64,000 nucleotides of DNA, taken from Flavobacterium fragile. Its GTDB lineage: Bacteria; Bacteroidota; Bacteroidia; Flavobacteriales; Flavobacteriaceae. Below are positions 46,524 to 56,600 of this stretch, piece by piece. The stretch spans positions 1-64,000 of the forward strand of contig NZ_JAMLJN010000003.1 in NCBI RefSeq assembly GCF_023634865.1, in the 5' to 3' direction. How positions within the stretch are numbered: position 1 is the first letter of the stretch; every line of letters begins with the position of its first letter. The notes under the pieces were generated by a model, which made no database searches, had not been told where the DNA came from, and saw only the letters and a list, made by a program, of their open reading frames with translations. Made by a program: the position numbers and the translations under genes.

Positions 46524-47288
46524 TTATCTGATTGTTAACGAGATGATTCCGATTAGTAGTGATAAAGCTGTAAGTCCTACGGTTAAATTAGGTCCCACAC
46601 CTGAACTGTTGATTTTTGTTTTGTTAGGTTCCACGTATAATACATCATTTTGTACTAAATAGTAAAAAGGAGAGTTGATTAAGTTGGGATCTCTTAAATC
46701 TAAACGTTGGGTTATGCTTTGTCCGTTTTGTTCTCTAATCAATAATATATTATCTCTTTTTCCTTGAATTCCTAAGTCGCCTACCATACCTAGTGCTTCT
46801 AGTACAGTTATTCTTTCACTTGTCACGTTAATAGTTCCAGGGCGCATTACTTCACCAAGAACGGTAACTTTAAAATTTTGTATGCGAATGTCAACTTTTG
46901 CATCCGACACATGCTCTTTTAAAATATTTTGGATTTTTTCTTGTGCTTCTAAACGGGTTAATCCTCCAATATTAATATTTCCTAAAATAGGGAAGTTGAT
47001 TTCTCCTTTTTTATCAATTAAATATGTCATTTGACGTTGTTGTTGTCCTCCTCCAGCATCTGATAACACATTAAGCGTTTTTAGATTATAAGGCAATGTA
47101 ATCTCAGGATTTTCTGAAGTCACCACTATTAAAAGTATATCATCAGGTTGTAATTTAATCTCTACATTTTTTATAGTAGTATTGCTGTTGTTGATACCGT
47201 TTAGGTATACTATTTTAGATTTCGATACACAGCCTGTTAGGAGTACTCCTACGAATAGACTAGTTAATAATACGATTTTAGTTCTCAC
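46524..47288 (-). CDS. wza: Wza-type polysaccharide export lipoprotein
   Basis: 254 residues. Lipoprotein signal peptide with lipobox LLTGC (Cys near residue 20). A polysaccharide export (Poly_export) domain spans about 45-130 (LQPDDILLIVV, GEINFPILGNINIGGLT) with SLBB-type regions to about 225. A C-terminal hydrophobic segment (LTVGLTALSLLIGIISL) could be the membrane-spanning helix. The start codon is GTG, chosen because the signal peptide needs it. It forms the outer-membrane channel working with Wzc. Confidence 0.92.
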   Translation of the reverse strand: MRTKIVLLTSLFVGVLLTGCVSKSKIVYLNGINNSNTTIKNVEIKLQPDDILLIVVTSENPEITLPYNLKTLNVLSDAGGGQQQRQMTYLIDKKGEINFPILGNINIGGLTRLEAQEKIQNILKEHVSDAKVDIRIQNFKVTVLGEVMRPGTINVTSERITVLEALGMVGDLGIQGKRDNILLIREQNGQSITQRLDLRDPNLINSPFYYLVQNDVLYVEPNKTKINSSGVGPNLTVGLTALSLLIGIISLTIR

Positions 47289-47348
47289 GTTTTTATGTTT
47301 TTGGGCAAATATAGTTATTCTAATTTAGTTTTCTTGTTTGGCTGCCAT

Positions 47349-49259
47349 TCAGTTGTCTAATACTTCATAGTTGGAGTTTAAGCTTTTGAATTCTGGTACA
47401 ATTTGTTTCATTAGGCTTACTATTTCCATATTGTTTTCGTTGTTTTTGGCTTTTTTCATTACCTCTTTGATTAAGGTATCGGTGTGTGAAAAATCATAGT
47501 CGCATTCTGTTGCCACCATGATTTTTTCATGATGAGTAGGTAAGGTTTTGGATTTGTCGTTTAGTAATTCTTCGTATAGTTTTTCTCCAGGTCTCAAACC
47601 AATTTCTTTGATGTCGATGTCTTTATAGGGTACATAGCCTCCTAACTGGATCATTTTTTTGGCTAAGTCGATAATTTTCACGGGTTCTCCCATATCGAAA
47701 ATGTAGATTTCACCGCCATTTCCTATGGCTCCTGCTTCTAATACCAATTGACAAGCTTCTGAGATGGTCATGAAGTAGCGGATGATTTCTGCATGGGTTA
47801 AGGTAACGGGACCTCCGTTTTCAATTTGTTGTTTGAATAGTGGGACTACTGATCCATTTGACCCTAATACGTTTCCAAATCTTGTAATAATGAATTTTGT
47901 TTTTTGTTGGTCCTGTGATTTTTGATGTAGGTTTTGAATGTAAATTTCGGCAATTCGCTTGCTAGCCCCCATGACATTGCTTGGGTTGACAGCTTTGTCT
48001 GTAGAGATCATTACAAAGTTTTTCACTCCGTATTTTAGTGCTGTATCGGCTACATTTTTAGTTCCTATTACATTGGTTTCGATTGCCTGGCTAGGGTTTT
48101 CCTCCATTAACGGCACGTGTTTGTAAGCTGCTGCATGAAAAACGAATTCTGGTTGGTAGTTCGCAAAAATGGTATCCATCACCTTTTTGTTTCGGATATC
48201 AGCTACTATACTCACCACATTGGTTTCGCCGTTTTTTTCTAATTCTAATCTCAAGCTGTGTAGTGGTGTTTCCGCTTGGTCGATCAGGATAATTTTATTG
48301 GGATGGTAGTTTGCAACTTGCCTTACGATTTCACTTCCTATTGATCCGGCGGCGCCAGTTATTAGAATGGTGTTGTTTGTGATTTTATTAGAAATCAATT
48401 TGTTGTCTAGCAAAATGGGTTTTCGGTTTAGCAAGTCTTCAATTTCGAAGCTTTGGATTTTTTTCGAAATTTCGCTTTTGTTTCCCCAGTCGCTGATTAG
48501 TTGTACGCGGTATACTTTGATGTTGTTTTGTAGGCAGTCATCTATTATTTCTATTTTCTTTTCGTGTGCCAAGTTTTTGTCTGCTATGATGATTGCTTTT
48601 ACATTTAAGACTTTAAGTATGGTACACGGTTTTTTTGTTGTATATAAAATAGGGAGTCCCAAGATTCTTTTGGTAACACCGAAACGGTTAAGAGGTTGCG
48701 CAATTTCCATGAATCCTACCATTTTGAAGCGGGCAGGACTTTCCGCTTGTAAAGAGTTGGCTATAGCGATGGCATTAGCATCTGTACCAAGTATTACCGT
48801 TGGAATTAGGTCTTTTGTTTGGATGTTATCCATTAAGGTTTCAAAAACATATTTGGTTGTGATTCTGAATAAAAATAAGAACGTAAAAGTTAGAATTGCA
48901 TTTAGGATTAATCCTGGAAATAGGAAAATTTTCTCCCCAACAACGAATAAAGAAGTTATGTTAAGGATGGTTATGATTAAAAATGAGGTTCCAGTAGAAA
49001 GCACCAATTTAATAGCGTCTAACATACTTGAATGGCGAATAATTCCTGAATACGTTTTATATATGTAAAAACAAAAAATATTTACTACGACTACTATTGA
49101 ATATCTTTCCATAGGGGATAAGACATCGTAGAAATTTGAAGTTAAACTTTTCAGTAGGCTATAGGTAAGCACATTTGCTGCTATTAAGAGCACTACATCG
49201 ATAAAAAAGATGACCCATCTCGGTGTGTATCCGAAGGGGAACATTTTTTTGTTTATCAT
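47349..49259 (-). CDS. UDP-HexNAc 4,6-dehydratase, WbpM/PglF/CapD type (copy 2)
   Basis: About 636 residues from the ATG at 49259 (the frame stays open to a TTG at 49292). Four membrane segments lie in the first ~145 residues, then a Rossmann-like region. The catalytic domain has TGAAGSIGSE near 303, HAAAYKHVPLME, STDKAVNPSNVMGASKR and GLRPGEKLYEELL. It produces the UDP-4-keto-6-deoxy-HexNAc, the substrate for the aminotransferase encoded immediately upstream in the operon, as PglF does for PglE. It is a paralogue of the gene at 35360. Confidence 0.92.
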   Translation of the reverse strand: MINKKMFPFGYTPRWVIFFIDVVLLIAANVLTYSLLKSLTSNFYDVLSPMERYSIVVVVNIFCFYIYKTYSGIIRHSSMLDAIKLVLSTGTSFLIITILNITSLFVVGEKIFLFPGLILNAILTFTFLFLFRITTKYVFETLMDNIQTKDLIPTVILGTDANAIAIANSLQAESPARFKMVGFMEIAQPLNRFGVTKRILGLPILYTTKKPCTILKVLNVKAIIIADKNLAHEKKIEIIDDCLQNNIKVYRVQLISDWGNKSEISKKIQSFEIEDLLNRKPILLDNKLISNKITNNTILITGAAGSIGSEIVRQVANYHPNKIILIDQAETPLHSLRLELEKNGETNVVSIVADIRNKKVMDTIFANYQPEFVFHAAAYKHVPLMEENPSQAIETNVIGTKNVADTALKYGVKNFVMISTDKAVNPSNVMGASKRIAEIYIQNLHQKSQDQQKTKFIITRFGNVLGSNGSVVPLFKQQIENGGPVTLTHAEIIRYFMTISEACQLVLEAGAIGNGGEIYIFDMGEPVKIIDLAKKMIQLGGYVPYKDIDIKEIGLRPGEKLYEELLNDKSKTLPTHHEKIMVATECDYDFSHTDTLIKEVMKKAKNNENNMEIVSLMKQIVPEFKSLNSNYEVLDN

Positions 49260-49307
49260 GAGCTGACTAAAACTATCAACGATTTTTTTCAAAGTTGCGC
49301 TTTTTAA

Positions 49308-50444
49308 TTATTTGTTTTTTAAATATTTCAAGATAGCGTTTTGTATGCGTTCTCTGTCTTGATTGGTCAGGTTAGAACCTGAGGGCAAGCAAAGTCCTTT
49401 TGCAAAAAGATTTTCAGCCACTTTTTCGCCATAATACGGAAATTGATGAAACACAGGCTGTAAATGCATGGGTTTCCATAGAGGTCGGGATTCGATATTT
49501 TCTTGTTCTAAGGCCAATCGTAATCCTTCTCTTTCCTCTTCCGAGTTCATTATGATGGCGCTTAGCCAATGATTAGAGAAATAATCGGAAGACGGTTCTT
49601 TTAGTAGCGTTATCCCCTCGTAAGGTTTAAAAAGTTCGTCATAAAACGCCTGCATGGTTCTTCGTTGCGATACCCGTTGGTCTATTACTTCCATTTGTCC
49701 TCTTCCAATTCCAGCGCAGATGTTGCTCATACGGTAATTATACCCTATTTCTGAATGTTGGTAATGCGGTGCATTGTCTCTGGATTGTGTTGCGAAGAAT
49801 ACCGCTTTATCTTTGGTTTCTTTGTTTGGACATACTAAAGCACCTCCACCTGATGTGGTAATGATTTTATTTCCGTTAAACGACAATATTCCAAAGGTTC
49901 CCAAGGTACCACACTTTTTCCCTTTGTAGGTACTTCCTAATGCTTCTGCGCTATCTTCTATTAGTGGGATTTCATATTTATTCGCTATTGCAGTTAGTGT
50001 TTCAGCGTTGAATGGCATACCGTATAAGTGAACCGCTATGATGGCTTTCGGTTTTTTGCCTTTTTGGATTCTGTCTTGAATGGCGTTTTCTAGTGCTATA
50101 GGGCAGATGTTCCATGTACTTTCTTCGCTGTCGATGAAAATTGGTGTAGCTCCTTGGTACAGAATAGGGTTGGCCGAAGCGGAAAAGGTTAGGCTTTGGC
50201 AAAGCACTTCATCACCTGCTTTTACGCCTGCTAAAATTAAGCTAAGGTGAATGGCTGCTGTTCCTGAGCTTAGAGCAGCAATTTCTTTTGGGGTATTTAG
50301 GTATTTTTTTATGTCTTCTTCAAAACCTGTTACGTTAGGCCCAAGCGGTGCAATCCAATTGTCTTGAAATGCTTCCTGTATGTATTTTTGTTCGTTCCCG
50401 CCCATGTGCGGAGAAGAAAGCCATATTTTCGTAGTGTTTGACAT
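49308..50444 (-). CDS. DegT/PglE-type sugar aminotransferase
   Basis: About 378 residues from the ATG at 50444 (an upstream TTG at 50456 is less likely). PLP-dependent fold I enzyme: the PLP lysine is Lys193 in SFNGNKIITTSGGG, with ALSSGTAAIHL near 55 and LIEDSAEALGSTYKGKKCG near 160. Length and motifs match PglE-like enzymes, which aminate the 4-keto sugar to UDP-4-amino-QuiNAc. Next to the PglF-like gene, this supplies the substrate for the PglD-like acetyltransferase at 20787, about 29 kb away. Confidence 0.9.
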   Translation of the reverse strand: MSNTTKIWLSSPHMGGNEQKYIQEAFQDNWIAPLGPNVTGFEEDIKKYLNTPKEIAALSSGTAAIHLSLILAGVKAGDEVLCQSLTFSASANPILYQGATPIFIDSEESTWNICPIALENAIQDRIQKGKKPKAIIAVHLYGMPFNAETLTAIANKYEIPLIEDSAEALGSTYKGKKCGTLGTFGILSFNGNKIITTSGGGALVCPNKETKDKAVFFATQSRDNAPHYQHSEIGYNYRMSNICAGIGRGQMEVIDQRVSQRRTMQAFYDELFKPYEGITLLKEPSSDYFSNHWLSAIIMNSEEEREGLRLALEQENIESRPLWKPMHLQPVFHQFPYYGEKVAENLFAKGLCLPSGSNLTNQDRERIQNAILKYLKNK

Positions 50445-50527
50445 TGTAGATTTCAAATTTTTGCAAAAGTATTTAAAAGATGTTGTACTAGCTATTATTT
50501 TCGTTTAAATGCGTTGGTTTATCGGTG

Positions 50528-50550
50528 AATGTCCCCCTTTGAGGGACATT
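50528..50550. repeat. Hairpin at the 3' end of the phosphatase gene
   Basis: AATGTCCC (50528-50535) pairs with GGGACATT (50543-50550) around 7 bases. It resembles the TCCCC...GGGGA intergenic palindromes. No T run follows on the - strand, so it is more likely a processing or stability element, or an inserted repeat, than a terminator. Confidence 0.55.
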
Positions 50551-51283
50551 ATTTGAAACGTATGTTCTGTTTCATTACGTTTTCAAGTTTGTTTTTTTCT
50601 TTGCACAATACCTTGTTGTGGAATGCGTCTAGGTGTTTTTTATGATGCATGTCTGATCCTGCAAAATCATACCCGTCGTTTTTTAACAAGAAATCTGCCG
50701 TTTCCAATACCTCTTTGCCGTAGTATCCTACGGTCGCTAACAGGTTCAATTGGAACAAGCATCCTGCTTTTTTAAGTCTAGCATATTCTTCTTTTTTGTT
50801 AAAAAAATACGCATAGCGTTCTGGGTGTGCTAGAACGGGTTTGTAACCTTTAAGTTGTAATTCGAATAGGTAGTCGTATAATTGAATTGGTGCACTAATA
50901 AACGACAATTCTACCAATACCAGATTGTCTTTTAGCGTTAAGAGTTCGCCTTTATTGGCTGCCTCTATACAATTTTCATCTAATAGGTATTCAGATGCGG
51001 CTTGAAGTTTCGTCTTGTTGGCTAGATCTGGTAGTTCTTTTTTTACCAAATGGTATGCTTCTGTAATTGTTTCTGGAGTATTTGCCCATACCCCTGACAT
51101 CGTATGAGGTGTCGTGATTACTTTTTCAAAACCAAGTTGAAGCATAGATTCCAATAAGAATTGGGTATCCTTCATCTCTTTCGCTCCATCATCAATTCCG
51201 GGCAGCATGTGCGAGTGAATGTCAACGAATTCCTTTGGAATTAGTTCGGCTAATGAGGGCTTACTTTTCAAGATTGAAAACAT
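50549..51283 (-). CDS. CpsB/CapC-type PHP tyrosine-protein phosphatase
   Basis: 244 residues in the PHP metallophosphatase fold. The first metal motif is DIHSHMLPGIDDG at residues 21-33, TTPHTM is near 60, VLAHPERY is near 155 and GSDMHHKKH near 215. These are the metal-binding motifs of CpsB, which dephosphorylates the tyrosine tail of BY-kinases such as the Wzc at the end of this operon. It lies 31 bp after the regulator gene and about 104 bp before the aminotransferase gene. Confidence 0.92.
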   Translation of the reverse strand: MFSILKSKPSLAELIPKEFVDIHSHMLPGIDDGAKEMKDTQFLLESMLQLGFEKVITTPHTMSGVWANTPETITEAYHLVKKELPDLANKTKLQAASEYLLDENCIEAANKGELLTLKDNLVLVELSFISAPIQLYDYLFELQLKGYKPVLAHPERYAYFFNKKEEYARLKKAGCLFQLNLLATVGYYGKEVLETADFLLKNDGYDFAGSDMHHKKHLDAFHNKVLCKEKNKLENVMKQNIRFK

Positions 51284-51314
51284 AATTTACAATTCTAATT
51301 TGGTTACACGATAC

Positions 51315-53186
51315 TTATTGATTTTTATTCAAATTGTTTTCATGGTATTTGTTGTTCAATTCCATAAGCCAATTTCGTAAATCGGTATGTTGGTTCAGTT
51401 TCAGTTTTTTTTGTAGGCGGTATTTTTTTGTAAAAACACTTTCCACGTTGATTTGAAGGATGCTTGCTATTTCTTTTGAGCTTAAGTTCATTTTCAGCAA
51501 ACTACAAAATTCTAAATCCCCTTGTGTTAAAAATGGGTACATTTGTGAGAGGTGATTGATAAAATCAGCGTCTAGCGTATTGATTTTTTCTACAATTTTT
51601 TTCCAATATCCTTTGTTAGGGTGTCTTTTTTTGAGTTCTGCGATAGCTTGTTTGTTTTTGTTTGCTTCTATTAATTCCAAGATATGCGAAACCGTTTCCT
51701 CTTTTTCAATGGTTATGGCTGTAAGTTCAATAATTTCCCTTTCTTGTTGCTTGATTCGGTTTTTTTCTGCTTCGCTGTCTTTTGTAGCGTTTGCTAATTG
51801 TTCTTTAATTAAATTTTTTTCAAGCTCAGCAGCTTTTAATTTTTCTTTGTTGTATTTGTTTTTGAAGCTTTTCCAGATTAAGAATAGAATTAAAATTGCG
51901 ATGATTAACAAGCTGGCTAGAATTGTTTTTATTGATTTTGATTTTTCAATATTTAATTTTTGTGCCAAGATGGTGTTTTCTTGTTTTTTTAATTTCAATT
52001 CGTATTGTGTTTGAATTGCTATGGTTTCTACGAAATTGTTTCGATTTGCGATAGAATCTTTTAATTTTTCTACGGCATCGAAATGGTTGAAATAGTTGGT
52101 AATGTTGCCTTTTCTTTTAGCTACTTTAGCAATGGTTTTGTGGTAGTGCAATTGCACGTCGAGGGGAGCTACTTTGAGTATTTCTTGAAATTCTTTTTTT
52201 TCGGCTATTTTTAACCAATTTTCCAAGAAAGGCGAATTTACTTCCATGGCTTTTTCGGCAAAAACACAGAAGCTGTGTACGCCATTTGGGATTTGATTTG
52301 CCAATGCAATTTCAAGGTTTTTTTGATATTCTTCCTGTGCTTTTTGCCATTGGTTCATTTCCAAATAGGTGTTCCCTTTGATGTCGTGCAGGTATTGGTT
52401 GTAGATGTTGTTGTTGAATTTGATCAATCCTTTTTCGGCAATTGCTATATTTTTTAATACCTCGTTGTATTTCTTTTGTTTAAGTAGCGATTCTGATTTG
52501 GATATTAGGGTTAAGTAGTAGGCATCTAGTCGTTCCTTTTTCTTCATTATGGGAAGTACTGAATTGAATAAATCAATAGCAAAATCGTAATTGCCCATTT
52601 TGTTGTATAGGTTTCCTAATTTTTGCTTTTCGATTGCGGTGTATATTTCGTATTCTTTTGGGGCTTTTTCCCAATATTCAATACTTTCAATGAGATATTT
52701 GACGGCATTTTTATAAGAACCATATGCGCTGTAACAAGTGGCGTAGTGACCGTAAACCAGTGCTATTAGATTGTTCTTTTTCGTTGTTTTAGCAAGGTTA
52801 AGCGCTTCTTGGGTTGTGTTAATAGATTCCTCTATTTGATTCATCTTGTGGTACACAATCGCAATGTTGTTGAGCGTTTTGACTTGTCTTTCTACGTCGA
52901 GGCCAAAAAAGGGCAACGCTTTTTTAAAATGTTCAAGAGATTTTTTGTTGTTGCCCAATACCCCATAATAGATTCCTTTTGCATTCAGTACTAGTCCATA
53001 GATAGAATCTTTATTTTCAACTGTAATTTTTTCGTAGGCATCCAGTTTCTTTTTGGCAAGTTGTGGATTGGTAAAGATTTCTTGGAATGCTTTCTGCGTG
53101 TCCTCAAATGTCACTTTGTTTTGAGCTTGCAAGGTGGATGCCAAAAAGAAGATGTAAAGAGAAGTTAGATTTTTTTTTAGCGTCAT
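51315..53186 (-). CDS. Membrane-bound TPR regulator with C-terminal LuxR-type HTH
   Basis: 623 residues. A signal peptide ends TLQAQ. Tetratricopeptide repeats span about 30-370 (periplasmic). One transmembrane helix lies near 415-437 (ILASLLIIAILILFLIW). A coiled coil (about 440-500) leads to a cytoplasmic HTH near 565-605 (NLSSKEIASILQINVESVFTKKYRLQKKL). This Bacteroidota architecture passes an envelope signal to DNA without a kinase. As first gene of the capsule operon it likely regulates that operon, though the ligand and target are unknown. No full -33/-7 match was found upstream. Confidence 0.85.
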   Translation of the reverse strand: MTLKKNLTSLYIFFLASTLQAQNKVTFEDTQKAFQEIFTNPQLAKKKLDAYEKITVENKDSIYGLVLNAKGIYYGVLGNNKKSLEHFKKALPFFGLDVERQVKTLNNIAIVYHKMNQIEESINTTQEALNLAKTTKKNNLIALVYGHYATCYSAYGSYKNAVKYLIESIEYWEKAPKEYEIYTAIEKQKLGNLYNKMGNYDFAIDLFNSVLPIMKKKERLDAYYLTLISKSESLLKQKKYNEVLKNIAIAEKGLIKFNNNIYNQYLHDIKGNTYLEMNQWQKAQEEYQKNLEIALANQIPNGVHSFCVFAEKAMEVNSPFLENWLKIAEKKEFQEILKVAPLDVQLHYHKTIAKVAKRKGNITNYFNHFDAVEKLKDSIANRNNFVETIAIQTQYELKLKKQENTILAQKLNIEKSKSIKTILASLLIIAILILFLIWKSFKNKYNKEKLKAAELEKNLIKEQLANATKDSEAEKNRIKQQEREIIELTAITIEKEETVSHILELIEANKNKQAIAELKKRHPNKGYWKKIVEKINTLDADFINHLSQMYPFLTQGDLEFCSLLKMNLSSKEIASILQINVESVFTKKYRLQKKLKLNQHTDLRNWLMELNNKYHENNLNKNQ

Positions 53187-53681
53187 ATCATTAAAGTCAT
53201 TATTTTTTTTGAATTTTACGGTTTTAGAAGGCTTTTACTAGAGCGGAGGTAACCTTTTCATTATTCTTTTTTTGCGTGCTTTTTTTTGTTGCTTTCTTTT
53301 GAATTTTGATGCTAAATTATAGGGTTTTTGATTTAAAAAAAAATTTTTCTTTTTTAAAAAAATCTATTGTTAGTGCTTTTTAAATCTTTTGTCTGTGTTT
53401 CCAACCCTTAATAACTAGACAAATATTAGACAAAAAAAGCTAAATTATTGTAATTCAGTATTATATTTTCTGTTTTACTTCCTTTTTATTTTGTTTCCGT
53501 CTAAGTTTTGTCTATTCTGATTTTTACGTCTCTCAATTTTCTTGTTTTACCTTTGTATTGTTAAATTAAAAATTGGTGAGAATGATTTAAAGTTTGCTTT
53601 TGCTGCTTCAATTTCCTTTTTTCAAGTTTTTTTTAACTGTTTTTTTAATTTTTTATTACGATTTAATTTATTCTACTTTGT
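53187..53681. promoter_or_regulatory. Divergent intergenic region with a -7 box for the T9SS cargo
   Basis: AT-rich spacer between two divergent genes. TACCTTTG at 53548-53555 matches TAnnTTTG for the + strand gene, leaving an untranslated leader of about 120 bases; a TTG at the right distance is missing. No CAAAnnTA was seen for the - strand gene. No repeats of the window's families occur here. Confidence 0.45.
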
Positions 53682-56600
53682 ATGTTTTTTAAAAAAAGTT
53701 TTCTTTTATTATCGTTTTTAAGTAGTCTTTTTTTGTCAGCTCAGACTCCAGGTACTTTGTACCAAAGAGTTCAGGGAGTTTTGGGGCAGCAGGTTTTGGA
53801 TCCTAACAATGATGGGTTTGTATCTGTAACCTCTGCTGGATTTCCCGTGGGTGGCACAGATTATGGAACCAATAGTGAATTAAAGATGATTGGGTTGCCA
53901 AGTTTGGTTGATGAACCTAATTCTGATTTGAACAATGGTAGTTCAGGAGGATTGACAGATTTGGTAAGTTCAACTGCGCCTAACACCTCTGTTTTTTTAT
54001 TGGTTAAAAACGTGGATGGCCTTGATTATTTGGTTGTACGTTTCCGTGTAGGATCCATTGGGACTTCTGGAAAGGCTTATGCTTTGGTTTTTGACACCAA
54101 TGGTACTTTGTCTGGTGCAAATCAAGGTTTTGAATTAGAAGTTTCTTTGCAAACGGGTAGTCAGAGTGGAGGTGTTTATGTACGTGACTATCGTGTTTCT
54201 ACTACTCAGTCTTTTCCTATCAATACCTATTCCCAGCGTTCGGTTGCGTTGACAACTGTTAATGGTACACCGGATTATTTTATTGATTTTTTTGTTCCCT
54301 TAAGTGCTTTGGGCAATGTGAGTCAGGCTCGCATTGTTGCTGTTACTGGTAACAATTCTTCCTCTGTGTTATCATCGGGGGGTATTTCTGATATTCAAGG
54401 AGTGAATGACAGTAATTACGGTTGGAATTTGCCCGCTATTTTTACCGATTTGATTAGTTCATTTCCTTCAACTAATTTAGCTAATTTAACTTCGGATTTT
54501 AATGGTTCTACTTGGTTGATGCAGGCTTCTGTGCCTTCTGTTAATGATGGTGTTACGGTTACTTCTACTTCTATTTCGGGTACAAGTAAAGAGGCTACTG
54601 GTACTACTATAAAAGTTTATAAAAATGGTGTATTGTTGGGTACTACCACAGTAACGAATAACACCTGGAGCTTGACTGGTGTTACAGGTTTGGTTGCTGG
54701 TGATTTGATTACTGCTACAGCTACTGCTTTAGGTAAGAGCGTTTCGGGTGTTTCTAGTGCTATGATTGTTTCGGGAGCACAGCATTGTTTTTTAGAAGCT
54801 CCTGTGAATTTGGTTAGAAATAGTTCTGGTTCGAGTTATTATATCGAAGGATCTTGGTCTGGCACTATAGTTCCTACTGGTTCAAATATTAAAATCGAAT
54901 TATTTACCCAGACAGGACCTGACGTAAACCAATTTACTTCTTTTACGCCTATGGCATCAGCTAATTCATTTGTTCAATCAAATGGGACATTCTCAATCTA
55001 TGTTACAAATTCAAATACTATTTTTAATTCAAATAATTTCATTGCTAAAGCAACTCTTGTTTCTGGCGGTAGCATAATTTGTACATCAGCTTATTCTAAT
55101 GTTTCTGTAAGAACTAATGGTAACGCCACTGCCAATGGATATATTACTCCAAAGCCAACAATAGTTACTACCCCTATTTATCAATCTGCTTCTTCTCAGC
55201 AAATTATAGTCTCAAACAATGGTGCTGATAAAGGTACTACTGTGAATGGTGTAGTTATTCCGGCGAATCCTGTAGACGCTATACTTATATTATATGTAAA
55301 CGGAATAGAAGTTGCTCGAACAGCTTCAGTTGTAACTCCTAATGCAACGACTACTTTTACTGTATCTGGGTTAACAGAGGGTGATTTAGTAACGGCACGC
55401 GCACAAGGTGTAGTTACAGGAGCTTCTTATTGGTTGTCTTATGTGTCAAATATCGTTACTTCACAGCTTCAAACTCCAACCGCTAGCGTTACCCCTGAAA
55501 TAACGGGTCCGTTATCATCAGGTTCAGGACGCACTATCTCAGGTTTTAGTTCTGAGGCACCTGGTACGGTTATCACGGTTTATAAAGGCGGTGTGGTTTT
55601 GGGTACTGCTACAGTATCAGCTTATGGTACTTGGTCGCTACCTAATGTTACATTGGCGCAGGGTGATTCTATTACGGCAACGGCTAAGGCTGTGGGTAAA
55701 ACGGTTAGTAGTGCTACTTTGGCAGTAGTTGTTTTAGGTACTGCGCCGGCAGCACCAACTATTTCGAATGAATATGTAGCGGGTCAGACTACTATAACGG
55801 GTACTGGTGCTTCGGGTACTGTTCGTGTATATGTTGATGGAGTAGTCGTGGCTAGTCAAGCTACTACGGGTGCTTGGTCGGTTACGGTTTCATCCGATGT
55901 GTTGTTTAGAGGGGCTGTTATTACGGCTAAGAATGAATCGGGAGGTTTGTTGAGTGTGTCTTCAAATAGTAAAACGGTTACGGGTGTAGGAGGTTTTTGT
56001 ATTGTTAAAGCAGATGGATCTCCTTTACCTACATCAATAAACTCAGGGGAAACTTTAGCAGTCAAAATTATTGCTATTCAAGGGATCACTTGTCCTGGAA
56101 CCCCTTTTACTGGTTTTACGGGTACTGTTTCCCTTTCGAGTGCGGGTGTTTTGTATCCTACAGGTGTAACGTCTAATTTTGTGAATGGCGAGTTGGTTAC
56201 CAATTTGACTTTTGGAGGTTTGGGTACCACTGCTATAACGGTTATGAATACAGATGATCCTACAGCCGTGGGTCAGGCTAGTCTTACTGTAGGAAATCCA
56301 GCTTTGTGGGTAGGAACTACAGATACTGATTTTAATAAAGCTACTAACTGGCAAAACAACTATGTGCCGGGTAATGGTGCTGCGATCACTTTTGCTGCTA
56401 CTGTACAAAATGATTTGCATTTGAATGGTGTTCGTGTTTTTGGTACTTTGGATTTTAATTCTAATGCACATTCCTATAAAGTGTTTGTAGGTGCTACTGA
56501 TGCTTTGACTTTGCAAGGTACTATTGCTAATGCGTCTCCTCAAAAAGCAATTCAAACGGTTTCTGGTTCTCAAGTACATGTTTTGGGTTATGGTGCCGCT

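Noticed and set aside
48367..49068. A 233-codon + strand frame
   Set aside because: It lies wholly antisense to the membrane and Rossmann part of the second dehydratase gene, which has all family motifs.
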